DNA of 64,000 bases from Candidatus Obscuribacterales bacterium. GTDB lineage: Bacteria > Cyanobacteriota > Vampirovibrionia > Obscuribacterales > Obscuribacteraceae. The notes under the pieces were generated by a model. The model was not told the DNA's origin, made no database searches, and saw nothing but the letters and a program-made list of their open reading frames with translations. A program made the translations under genes and the position numbers. Of this stretch, positions 51,479 through 60,474 are shown piece by piece; the first letter of the stretch is position 1, and every line of letters starts with the position of its first letter. Location: positions 1-64,000 of the forward strand of contig JAIEQI010000001.1 of NCBI GenBank assembly GCA_019747875.1, given 5' to 3'.

Positions 51479-52987
51479 CTACACGCTTGCGGTACTAGCG
51501 GTCTCTTTGGACGTCACCTTGCTCATCGAAAACACATGCGCTCCCCAAGGTGGCATGTCTAAGTAAAGTCCCTTGGCACGCAACTCAGAACCATCACGTT
51601 CGTAGACTGCATCACCGATCTCATCCTTGAGTTGCCATTCGCCCTCACTTATTGCATCGGAAGGTAATTGAACGTAGCATTGACTCCAAACTGACGAATA
51701 GTTCACAGCTACCAGCACCCGAATTTCACGCTCCGCCGCGTGCCAATTAAAACAAATGAAGTTCTCCACTGATGCGTTACCTTCCCATGCAGACGAACAG
51801 TCCAGCAACTGCCACTGACCTTGATGAAGCAGCGGACTACGCAGTGCTTTAAGCAATCGATCATAGAATGACACAAGCGCATCGCTGCGCGGCTCAACTG
51901 GGCCGCGCACCAGATGTGGTGAAATGCGCTTCTGACGTCCTTCAAACTGTCCCTCATGGAAGAAACGCAGCCCCGGAGACAAAAACGTGATAACAGCTGC
52001 GGCTTGATGCATTTCCAGAGGGAAGGTTGCCGCTACTCTGGGCTCATCGTGATTTTCGAGGAAGCGAGCCATCTTTGACTGGTAATCGAGATCAGCCAGC
52101 AAATGTTCTCGTACAGCTCTTGCATTGCCTTCACGCAGACGATCGTACAGTCTCTTGTCATATGTGAAATCGAATCCTTGCTGCTGAAGCTCCCATTCCA
52201 TATCCCAATAGACTTCTGCCATGAAGGTGAAATTAGGCACTTTCTCTTTCACTCGGCGAGTTGCCTCTGACCAAAAAGGATTGCTTTGCATACCCCATGT
52301 CCGTGCGAAAACGTCAGGCAAGACTAACATCGCCATATCACAGCGCAGCCCATCACATTGCTCAGCGATTCTAAGTAATTCGCCAACCATAGCCTCTTGC
52401 GTAGCAGGATTTGCATAATTGAGCTGCAGAGTATCAGGCCAGCCGGAGAAGTAGGGATCTCGCCCGTAGGCGAGTATGAGATCCGCAGTTTTTGTTTTTA
52501 CTCGCGTATAATTCTGCGGCGCTTCAAGTAAATCTGACTCCGTACCTGCAACGTAGAATTCGGGATCTGCCTCGACCCATTTGTGACCAAGCCCAGTATG
52601 ATTTGGAACAAAGTCCAACATCAGTCTCAAACCAAACTTTCGAAGGCGCTCACGAAGCTTGGCAAGTGATTCGTCCCCTCCTAGATTCTTATGAACACGA
52701 TAGTCCGTTATCGCAAACCCAGAACCAGCAATGTCCGATTCCTTCAAATCGGGAAGTGTTCTCTGGAAATCAGCACGCCATTCCGGGTTGCTTCTGGAAA
52801 CCTGCTGCGAGGCTGGTCCCGTTTGCCAAACACTCAACAACCAGAGCCAATCGAACCCTGAATCGGCAATTTGCTGAAGCTTCGAATCAGGAATGTCATC
52901 AAGTGCAGCCTCACGCCCAAGGCTTTCAGACAACTCCGTAAGATAAACCCGTGTGTTTAGCTGGTACAGCAAGGGAAAGTTTTTCAT
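51479..52987 (-). CDS. Alpha-amylase family glycoside hydrolase (GH13)
   Basis: The product is 502 residues from the ATG at 52987 (GGAG 6 bases upstream; a longer frame to 53038 is not preferred). The (beta/alpha)8 barrel shows the GH13 conserved regions: DFVPNH (125-130), GLRCDMAM with nucleophile Asp217, FMAEVYWD with acid/base Glu258, and ENHDEPR with Asp314. The C-terminal beta domain (about 410-490) reads as strands. There is no signal peptide, so the substrate is intracellular alpha-glucan or trehalose-like sugar. It diverges from a GH63-type gene at 53217, a likely functional pair. Confidence 0.9.
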   Translation of the reverse strand: MKNFPLLYQLNTRVYLTELSESLGREAALDDIPDSKLQQIADSGFDWLWLLSVWQTGPASQQVSRSNPEWRADFQRTLPDLKESDIAGSGFAITDYRVHKNLGGDESLAKLRERLRKFGLRLMLDFVPNHTGLGHKWVEADPEFYVAGTESDLLEAPQNYTRVKTKTADLILAYGRDPYFSGWPDTLQLNYANPATQEAMVGELLRIAEQCDGLRCDMAMLVLPDVFARTWGMQSNPFWSEATRRVKEKVPNFTFMAEVYWDMEWELQQQGFDFTYDKRLYDRLREGNARAVREHLLADLDYQSKMARFLENHDEPRVAATFPLEMHQAAAVITFLSPGLRFFHEGQFEGRQKRISPHLVRGPVEPRSDALVSFYDRLLKALRSPLLHQGQWQLLDCSSAWEGNASVENFICFNWHAAEREIRVLVAVNYSSVWSQCYVQLPSDAISEGEWQLKDEIGDAVYERDGSELRAKGLYLDMPPWGAHVFSMSKVTSKETASTASV

Positions 52988-53216
52988 CGTACTCCGCTCT
53001 TCTCGGCTATATAAGGCCAATCGGGCGAATTTTCTCACACTCTCTCCTACAAATTATTAGAACTGTACGACTGACAACTCGGCGCATGGAACACACGATA
53101 GTTAATTTTGGAATTGACAAGTATACGAGGAGAAATCCATTGTGGAATAAGATCAACGCGTAGTCGCGCTCGCATGCGCATAGTTTCCAACAGCAAGCAA
53201 GCAGGTTGAATCGAAA

Positions 53217-56000
53217 ATGACCAAAAGTTCGACAAAAACTTCCGATAGAGAACCCACACTTTCAGCAGAAAAACAACGTTTGCTTGAAGCACGGGAGAAC
53301 GGAACAGAGTGGAAGAAGTGGGGTCCATATCTTAGTGAGCGCCAATGGGGAACTGTTAGAGAAGACTACAGCGAAAATGGTGACGCCTGGAATTATTTTC
53401 CGCACGACCATGCGCGATCGCGCGCTTACCGCTGGGGTGAAGATGGGATCGGCGGTATTAGCGACGACCATCAACGGCTTTGCTTCTCATTGGCAATGTG
53501 GAACGGGCGTGATGGAATCTTGAAAGAACGAATCTTCGGACTCACAAACCAGGAAGGCAATCACGGCGAAGACGCCAAAGAGTACTACTTCTATCTAGAT
53601 AGTACGCCGACGCATTCCTACATGAAGTACCTGTACAAGTACACACAACATCTTTTTCCTTACGATCAATTGATTCGCAACAACGCTCAGCGCGGAAAAG
53701 ACGCTTTTGAATACGAGCTGATGGAGACTGGTGTTTTCGACGATGACAAATACTTTGATGTTTTCATAGAGTATGCCAAAAGTTCGCCCGAAGACATGCT
53801 TATCAAAATTACAGCATTTAATCGAGGACCCGAAGAAGCTCAAATTGATCTGCTCCCTACATTTTGGTTTCGCAACACATGGACTTGGTCAACAGAAGAT
53901 GATACAAAGCCCCTTATGAGAGGCTTCACGAGCGGAAAGTACTCCACTGCAATCGCTCAGTATACAGATCCGCAAGAAAACGACAAGCTCTCGGAATACC
54001 ACATCTATTTCGATAAGAACGTTCCACTTCTGTTTACTGAGAATGAGTCCAATAATGAACTTCTCTTCGACGAACCAAACGCAAGTCCCTATGTCAAAGA
54101 TGGAATCAATGCCTACGTAGTCAACAATGAAAGGGACACGATAAATCCGGCGTTGACTGGAACGAAGATGTCGGCGCATTACAAGCTCCGCATTCCAGCG
54201 GGACAGTCCGCCGAGATTCGACTTCGATTTTCCAACAGCGAAAGCAAGAATCCCGCGAAATTGTTCGAAGAATTCGACAGCATTATGGCTGCTCGACTGT
54301 CTGAAGCAGACGAGTTTTACGACACACTTGTCCCATCAACGATCAAAAAAGACAACGAGCGGCGCGCTATTATTCGAACAGCCCTCAGTGGCATGATGTG
54401 GAACAAGCAATACTTCTACTATGACGTAGGGAAGTGGTTGCGAGAACACAACATAGTTCCTCTGTCTACGAACAGTGGAAAACAGGTTCGTAACTCGTCA
54501 TGGTTTCACATGTATAACGAGGACATCATCTCCATGCCGGATAAATGGGAGTACCCATGGTATGCGGCTTGGGATCTCGCGTTCCACATTATGGCTATAA
54601 ACATGGTCGATCCTGATTTTGCAAAGAATCAGCTCGATATGATGTTGAAAAGTTCTTACCTCCATCCGAACGGACAGATTCCTGCTTATGAATGGAATTT
54701 CAGCGATGTCAATCCACCGGTGCATGCATTCGCTACATGGTGGGCGTACATGTACGACCGCTGGCAGCACGATGGTGTAGGAGATCGTAATTTCCTAAAA
54801 TATGCATACTCAAAATTGCTCGTAAATTTCACCTGGTGGCTCAATAGAAAGGACCCGCGAGGTCACAATGTCTTCGAAGGCGGTTTCCTCGGTCTCGATA
54901 ATATAGGAGTATTCGACCGCAGCCATGCTTTACCCACGGGAGGCAATCTTGAGCAAGCAGACGGCACCGCATGGATGGTGTTTTTCAGCCAACAAATGCT
55001 AAACATTACTCTGGAATTGGCATACGATGATCCACTGTATGAGCGCTTCGCACTGAAATTTTTCGAGCACACGATCTGGATTGCCGCCGCAATGGACCGC
55101 CCCGGTGTACATAGAGACGAACTGTGGGATGAGGAAGACGGATTCTTCTATGACGTCCTGCGGATGCCGAACGGCGAAGCAATGCGTCTAAAGGTGCGTT
55201 CAATGGTTGGACTCTTGCCTCTGGCAGGTGTAGTAATAATAGAAGAAGACACTTGGAACAAAGTGACCACCTTCTCGAAAAATTCAATGCACTTCTTGAA
55301 ACGACAAAAGGACCTCGTTGAGAGCATACACACGCCTGAAGTTCCCGGCGTTGCAGGACGGCGAATGCTAGCTGTGTGCAACGAAAAGAAATTGCGAAAA
55401 ATCCTCTCCCGGATGTTTGATGAAAACGAGTTCTTAAGTCCATACGGAATTCGAAGCCTATCTCGTTATCACGCAGATCATCCATTCGTAATCAACTGCA
55501 ACGGTGAAGAATTTAGAGTTGACTATCTGCCAGGTGAATCGAATACAGGAATGTTCGGTGGCAATTCAAATTGGCGGGGACCAATCTGGATTCCGGTCAA
55601 CTTCTTGCTGCTGCGTTCGCTTCTCACCTACTATTGTTATTATGGTGATGATTTCAAAATTGAGTATCCGACAGGCTCTGGAGAAATGCACACTTTGTAT
55701 GAGTGTGCTCACGACATCATCGATCGCCTTTGCAGTATATTCTTGAGAGACGAGAATGATCGAATTCCCCTTTATGGCGGCACTGAGAAGTTTCAAACTG
55801 ATCCGTATTGGCGAGACCTATATTTGTTCTATGAATACTTCCAAGGTGATAACGGTGCCGGGCTCGGTGCCTCGCACCAAACCGGCTGGACGGGACTCAT
55901 TGCAAAGCTCATTTACATTCGCGAGGTCGCCACAAAAGAGATGTGGTTAAACCCCTATCCAATGCGTCAAATGGCGCATATGACCGAGGTCGTAAAATAA
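53217..56000 (+). CDS. Glucosidase of the GH63-type (alpha/alpha)6-barrel family
   Basis: This 927-residue cytoplasmic protein has an N-terminal domain with WKKWGPYLSERQWGTVREDY and DDHQRLCFSLAMWN. A long helical (alpha/alpha)6-like part includes YAAWDLAFHIMAINMVDPDF, GQIPAYEWNFSDVNPPVHA and a C-terminal GASHQTGWTGL. These are the landmarks of GH63-related bacterial glucosidases and glucosylglycerate-type hydrolases. Catalytic acids were not assigned here. Divergent pairing with GH13 suggests joint processing of stored glucose or compatible-solute sugars. It converges with the next gene after 3 bases. Confidence 0.85.
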   Translation: MTKSSTKTSDREPTLSAEKQRLLEARENGTEWKKWGPYLSERQWGTVREDYSENGDAWNYFPHDHARSRAYRWGEDGIGGISDDHQRLCFSLAMWNGRDGILKERIFGLTNQEGNHGEDAKEYYFYLDSTPTHSYMKYLYKYTQHLFPYDQLIRNNAQRGKDAFEYELMETGVFDDDKYFDVFIEYAKSSPEDMLIKITAFNRGPEEAQIDLLPTFWFRNTWTWSTEDDTKPLMRGFTSGKYSTAIAQYTDPQENDKLSEYHIYFDKNVPLLFTENESNNELLFDEPNASPYVKDGINAYVVNNERDTINPALTGTKMSAHYKLRIPAGQSAEIRLRFSNSESKNPAKLFEEFDSIMAARLSEADEFYDTLVPSTIKKDNERRAIIRTALSGMMWNKQYFYYDVGKWLREHNIVPLSTNSGKQVRNSSWFHMYNEDIISMPDKWEYPWYAAWDLAFHIMAINMVDPDFAKNQLDMMLKSSYLHPNGQIPAYEWNFSDVNPPVHAFATWWAYMYDRWQHDGVGDRNFLKYAYSKLLVNFTWWLNRKDPRGHNVFEGGFLGLDNIGVFDRSHALPTGGNLEQADGTAWMVFFSQQMLNITLELAYDDPLYERFALKFFEHTIWIAAAMDRPGVHRDELWDEEDGFFYDVLRMPNGEAMRLKVRSMVGLLPLAGVVIIEEDTWNKVTTFSKNSMHFLKRQKDLVESIHTPEVPGVAGRRMLAVCNEKKLRKILSRMFDENEFLSPYGIRSLSRYHADHPFVINCNGEEFRVDYLPGESNTGMFGGNSNWRGPIWIPVNFLLLRSLLTYYCYYGDDFKIEYPTGSGEMHTLYECAHDIIDRLCSIFLRDENDRIPLYGGTEKFQTDPYWRDLYLFYEYFQGDNGAGLGASHQTGWTGLIAKLIYIREVATKEMWLNPYPMRQMAHMTEVVK

Positions 56001-56003
56001 GTT

Positions 56004-56591
56004 CTACCGTTCGATAGATTCATTGCTAACTTTCGCTTCGATAGACCTTTTGACGATCGGATGAAAAACGAACTCCTCACCGGATGATCGATAGTCATTT
56101 ATTCTGCTGTGGCAATCGAGAATCAGGGAGCCATTCTTGATGCGTCCCCAGTAATCAACCTTTCCCTTATTGAGCTTGATTGATGTCCCCTGAACGTTGA
56201 ATTTACCCACCATGTATTCTTCGCTAAAATCGCGTTCATTCGGAAGTGGAATCTTAAGCCAATTGGTAAGACTCCTGTAGAAGCCGTCATCATCTTTGCC
56301 GCCCCATGAGGTCCGGTCGATTGACGCACCGACAATGCTTCCATCAGGATAAAAGCGCAATACCTCTCTATAGCTGGCCCCATGTGGCTCTCGGACCTGA
56401 ACATAGTAGCCATCGTAATAGAGCTTAGGACGGGCTACGACAAACACATCGGCACTCGAACATTGACTTGCTTGCGAGTTTTCCTCGGCGAAAGATGCTG
56501 TTGCCGGTAAAAAAACAGAAGCGCATAGTGCGTACAAGGCTAATATAAACCTTCTTAGTGCGACTTGAGAGCATTCAATTTCAAAAGCCAT
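56004..56591 (-). CDS. Secreted hypothetical protein
   Basis: This 195-residue protein has a signal peptide (about 10-35, ending near SFA). The mature part is beta-rich with PKLYYDGYYVQV, SYREVLRFYPDGSIVG and VDYWGRIKNGSLIL, resembling a small sandwich. Two cysteines are present in the mature chain. No family is recognised. It is convergent with the GH63-type gene with a 3-base gap between stops. Confidence 0.75.
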   Translation of the reverse strand: MAFEIECSQVALRRFILALYALCASVFLPATASFAEENSQASQCSSADVFVVARPKLYYDGYYVQVREPHGASYREVLRFYPDGSIVGASIDRTSWGGKDDDGFYRSLTNWLKIPLPNERDFSEEYMVGKFNVQGTSIKLNKGKVDYWGRIKNGSLILDCHSRINDYRSSGEEFVFHPIVKRSIEAKVSNESIER

Positions 56592-56728
56592 GACAGTCCA
56601 ATCACTTTCTCTGTTCAGTGGTTACATTTTGAGTTGTACCATAAACTACAAATGTGAGAGGACTGCCAGAGTTTTGCGGGTTGCACACATCTTGCGATCG
56701 AGACGTCGCTATCGCTACTACTGTGATA

Positions 56729-58057
56729 TCAAAAATTGCCTACGTAAAGCATGGGTTCGGCAAACTTATCCCTGTCGGCCTTAAAGCCAAAGCTTGGATC
56801 GGATTGCGGTTTAGCAGAATCAACTATCGCCTTATAAACGTCCGCAGGCTTCATAGTCGGACGAGCAGCCTTGAGCAGTGCCGCTGCGCCAGCCACGTGA
56901 GGTGCTGCCATAGAGGTTCCGCTGATTGTGTTGAACTGAAATGGCTCTATCCCATCAGCCATCCAGCAGGATTCGATGCCAACTCCGGGTGCCGCAATTT
57001 TTGCTTTCTCGCCGTAGTTGGAAAAGCTGGCTAGCGTATCATCGGCATTCCCTCGCAAAACGCCACCAAGTCCACCACCTTTTCCGTCGCTATCGCAAAC
57101 TGCGGACACTGCTAGGACCTTAGGATGGTTGGCGGGTGAGTATTTAGATGTGTCGTCATTTGAATTACCTGCGGCAACAATGAAGGTGACGCCCGCATCA
57201 ACCGCAGTTGATAGCGCGTTATCAATAACATCAGACTTGAATTTTCCACCGAGACTCATATTAGCGACTTCGATCTTGTCAGCATTTTTGGTTACATAGT
57301 CGATGCCTGCGGCCACATCAGAGAGCTTCCCGCTGCCCTCTGCGTTTAATACTTTGACGGCCCAAAGTCGGGCACCAGGTGCAACACCTTTGACACCCTG
57401 CCCATCTGCGCGGGCTGCAACAGTTCCAGCAACGTGACTGCCGTGGCCGTTATCATCCTCGCCATTACCAGCACCTTTCACAAAACTGACATTGGAAACA
57501 ACATTCAAATCGGAATGCTTCAGATTGATTCCTGTATCGATCACCGCGACGTCGACATCGACCCCGGCTGCATTATTTGCCGTCTTACTTAATTCACCAT
57601 CAATCCGATCAACTCCTCGAGGAAGCTCATTGGCAGCTACTTTATGCGGCTGACCAACTGAAAGGGGATCGATAAATACAATTCTGTCTTGTTCGATCAT
57701 CGCCACGTCGGGATCTTTTTTTAGCGCGGCAAGTTGTTGCGCGTCTAATTTGGCCGAGAATCCACTAAATGCATTTCGGTATGTATGAATATCAGCTCCG
57801 GTAGTTGATACTCCAACTTTACTCATTAACTGATCGACTTTATCGATGGCACCTGGAGCGGCAGAACTTGAACCCAACGGTTTTTCTTTGAGCACAACTA
57901 TGTACTGATTCGGGATGAGTTCTTCCGATACGCGAGACTTAGTGGTATCGTTCTGATTCTTCGTTAAAACGAAGCCGCTTTCTTCCAAGAGCGCCCCGCT
58001 TCCATCGTCATCAGTCTTTACAGATATCTTGTCATTCGCGTCGTTCAATTCAGCCAT
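56729..58057 (-). CDS. Subtilisin-like serine protease (S8 family)
   Basis: This 442-residue protein has an I9-like inhibitor propeptide (about 50-128, opening PNQYIVVLKEKP) and a catalytic domain (about 150-442). The triad is Asp174 in VAVIDTGI, His205 in NGHGSHVAGT and Ser382 in GTSMAAPHVAG; Asn298 in AAGNSN is the oxyanion residue. The first 45 residues are acidic and polar and lack a signal peptide, unlike secreted subtilases. A good ribosome binding site (GAGGT) precedes the ATG. It may act in the cytoplasm or leave by another route. Confidence 0.92.
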   Translation of the reverse strand: MAELNDANDKISVKTDDDGSGALLEESGFVLTKNQNDTTKSRVSEELIPNQYIVVLKEKPLGSSSAAPGAIDKVDQLMSKVGVSTTGADIHTYRNAFSGFSAKLDAQQLAALKKDPDVAMIEQDRIVFIDPLSVGQPHKVAANELPRGVDRIDGELSKTANNAAGVDVDVAVIDTGINLKHSDLNVVSNVSFVKGAGNGEDDNGHGSHVAGTVAARADGQGVKGVAPGARLWAVKVLNAEGSGKLSDVAAGIDYVTKNADKIEVANMSLGGKFKSDVIDNALSTAVDAGVTFIVAAGNSNDDTSKYSPANHPKVLAVSAVCDSDGKGGGLGGVLRGNADDTLASFSNYGEKAKIAAPGVGIESCWMADGIEPFQFNTISGTSMAAPHVAGAAALLKAARPTMKPADVYKAIVDSAKPQSDPSFGFKADRDKFAEPMLYVGNF

Positions 58058-58149
58058 AGTCTTTACCTCGATTTGTGCCGAGCTAGATTATTAGCGCAAA
58101 ACGCCTACCCGTAAAGAGATTAGAGCTCCTGACAGTAGGAGATGCACCC

Positions 58150-58218
58150 ATGACTGACCCCTTGCTTAACTCGCGCGAAGAGGACAAGACAGCTCACAAA
58201 ACGTGCGCCGATAACTAA
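58150..58218 (+). CDS. Possible 22-residue small ORF
   Basis: ATG 58150 is preceded by AGGAG about 9 bases upstream and encodes a polar peptide MTDPLLNSREEDKTAHK followed by five more residues. It lies in the 216-base gap between the subtilase and deaminase genes, on the opposite strand to both. A chance ORF is quite likely. Confidence 0.2.
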   Translation: MTDPLLNSREEDKTAHKTCADN

Positions 58219-58273
58219 CAAAGTATTTCTACGTACTCAGATTCCGAGTTTAATCAAGACTTCCAAAACAATA

Positions 58274-58753
58274 CTAGTTCCAGAATCCCTTATGTGGATC
58301 GGTTAGTTCATCCTCCATTTCAACAACCGGACCGATCAATTGAATCGCTTTCTGTCCTGACTCAAACACGATGTTGCATGGCAGATCCATGGTTGGATTC
58401 ATCTTGCTCGTTCCAGTGAGCTTAGCCAAGGTAGCTTCACTTGCGCCATAAACAACTCTTCCAATGTTAGCCCAGTATATGGTGCCTGCGCACATAACAC
58501 ACGGTTCCATCGTTGTAACCAGAGTGCAAGTCCACAAAAACTCTGGAGAGAATGTCTCAGCAGCACGCCGAGCGAGTTCTGTTTCAGCGTGGCGAACTAC
58601 ACCAAGGTTACCTTGCTGCATAAGAATTTGCACGTTGTCGGGTGCCAAAAGAACGGCCCCAAATGGGTGATGCCCAAAACCCATCCAATCCTTAGCAACT
58701 TGATTGGCAGCACGGAGGCTTGCAAATATCTGCTCCCTGGTTAACTCAGTCAT
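58274..58753 (-). CDS. Nucleoside/guanine deaminase (cytidine deaminase fold)
   Basis: This zinc-dependent deaminase hydrolyses an amino group from a purine or pyrimidine base or nucleoside. The ATG at 58753 (GAGAGG 9 bases upstream) gives 159 residues; TTG 58762 is an alternative. The HAE motif gives His55 and Glu57, and PCVMC gives Cys85 and Cys88 (Zn ligands), the typical deaminase order. The C-terminal tail after VVYGASEA is not obviously that of TadA. The substrate could be guanine or a nucleoside. It stands alone. Confidence 0.85.
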   Translation of the reverse strand: MTELTREQIFASLRAANQVAKDWMGFGHHPFGAVLLAPDNVQILMQQGNLGVVRHAETELARRAAETFSPEFLWTCTLVTTMEPCVMCAGTIYWANIGRVVYGASEATLAKLTGTSKMNPTMDLPCNIVFESGQKAIQLIGPVVEMEDELTDPHKGFWN

Positions 58754-58838
58754 TATGCTCAACCTCTCTTTGCTGATTCTTAGGCATCTTCGGCTGCATC
58801 GCTATTTAAATCATTCTGGTGACATTCTTGCCACACGA

Positions 58839-60413
58839 TCACTTAGCTAGTTTTGCAGCAGAATTGCGTCCCTTCGCTTTTGTTCTAAGGAAATTTTGGA
58901 CGCTCATGTATCCTGTTGTGCCGGCAATCGAACCAGCAGGATAAGCACCGGCTCCGCAATACATTATTCTTTCGTGCGCACCGAATTGATAGAAGTTTTC
59001 TTCGTTTGCTGAAAAGGTCCTTGTGTGAAAAGTTTGCCCATCACAAATTTCTAGATGATCGATGTTCCCCTCAGGGAAGAAAAAACGTTCTTTTAGATCT
59101 TTCGGAATGAACAGAATACTCCCCACAAAGTCATCCACATTTTCAATTCTCTTCAGAATAATCTTCTCAACGTCTTGTTTGACATAGGGAAGCTCATCGC
59201 GCATGATTCCAAAAGATAAATCCTTGAAGAACACACTGATCGCATCATAGTCAGTTTTTATTCCGAACTTTCTCATAGCTGCGGATTCGCAATAAATTTC
59301 GAAATAGTTGGGTGAAAAGGCAGATACAGAATCGAAGGCCTGGCTTGGTAGCGTTATCGACATGCTGGAGCGCTCAAACTGCTCCAAGTTATTAGTCGAA
59401 ATTATGAACTTAAATGCGGCATCGAAGTCTTCATTTCCGGTGTCGTCCTTCCAAATCACGTTCTTCTTAAAAATCAACACCATCTTGCCGCTTGTGCCGA
59501 GCAAGCGCTTTGATTTGACCTCTTTGACTAAACTTTTCTCTTTGAGCACATCTGCTGCAGTTAAGGGATCTGTCGCAAAAAAAATGTAGTCACAATCGAT
59601 CTTATGCGCATGCCCCTCAGAATCTGCATAAGTAAGCTGAGATCCATTCTGCGAAGCTGACAGCACCTTGGCGCCGGTGATGACCTGAACTCCGCGCTCC
59701 TGATTTACGCGATCCAATGCCTTTATCAGTTCGTAAAGTCCACCTTTTACAAAGCCCCAGTTACCCCCGAATATGGAACCAGATGATAATAGCGGAATCG
59801 TGAAAGCAGAGAAGCTGGAATCAAGCGAAACAGGTCCGCTCTCGGTAACTTCAATTGCCCAAAAAACCTTCATCTGGTCGGACGTGAAATAGTGATCAAA
59901 TAAATCTCGTGCACTTCCTTCAATCCAGAGCTTGGTAAGCCTCGCACCAAGTGCAGACTTCGCCTTACCCAGATCTGGGATTTCCGCATTTCGAAATCCT
60001 TCGATCAGAAAGCGCCGAACGCGTTCAAGATCATCAAAGAACTCACTAACAGCACCTTTTTCTTTCCATTTGGTCTTAAGCTCACGCTTGAGCTGATTGA
60101 GATCTTCATAGAGAAAGCATGGCGATTTAAGAGATTCGAACCAAACAACTCCCGGATGCGCGGGTTGCATAAGATCAACTTTTCCAGCAAGTCCGGTTTC
60201 TTCAAAAACAAAGTCTTGCATGAAGCCAAGTGTCGTTGCACCAGCTGGAAATTGATATGAGGTTCCATTAAAACGGACGCTGTCTAACTCGCACGCCCCT
60301 CCAACTTTATCTTTGCGCTCAAGCAAGACGACGTCATAAGCTTGGCGCTGCAGATAGTTCGCTGCGACCAAGCCGTTGATACCGCCACCGACAACTACGA
60401 TCTTTTCTTTCAT
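58839..60413 (-). CDS. FAD-dependent oxidoreductase, phytoene desaturase/carotenoid isomerase-like (CrtI/CrtISO superfamily)
   Basis: This 524-residue flavoprotein begins with the dinucleotide motif GGGINGL (9-15) and the acidic LLERKDKVGGACEL end of the FAD-binding beta-alpha-beta unit. Its C-terminus has YCGAGAYPAGSIAGTTGY, the typical second FAD contact in phytoene-desaturase-like proteins. No carotenoid synthesis gene adjoins it, so the substrate may be a carotenoid, retinoid-like or other polyene or amine. The ribosome binding site before the ATG is weak. Confidence 0.85.
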   Translation of the reverse strand: MKEKIVVVGGGINGLVAANYLQRQAYDVVLLERKDKVGGACELDSVRFNGTSYQFPAGATTLGFMQDFVFEETGLAGKVDLMQPAHPGVVWFESLKSPCFLYEDLNQLKRELKTKWKEKGAVSEFFDDLERVRRFLIEGFRNAEIPDLGKAKSALGARLTKLWIEGSARDLFDHYFTSDQMKVFWAIEVTESGPVSLDSSFSAFTIPLLSSGSIFGGNWGFVKGGLYELIKALDRVNQERGVQVITGAKVLSASQNGSQLTYADSEGHAHKIDCDYIFFATDPLTAADVLKEKSLVKEVKSKRLLGTSGKMVLIFKKNVIWKDDTGNEDFDAAFKFIISTNNLEQFERSSMSITLPSQAFDSVSAFSPNYFEIYCESAAMRKFGIKTDYDAISVFFKDLSFGIMRDELPYVKQDVEKIILKRIENVDDFVGSILFIPKDLKERFFFPEGNIDHLEICDGQTFHTRTFSANEENFYQFGAHERIMYCGAGAYPAGSIAGTTGYMSVQNFLRTKAKGRNSAAKLAK

Positions 60414-60474
60414 TTGGGCTGTTGTTTGCTAATTGGACAATTCTACACCCTTATGCCTCAGTCGGATCTTCCGC

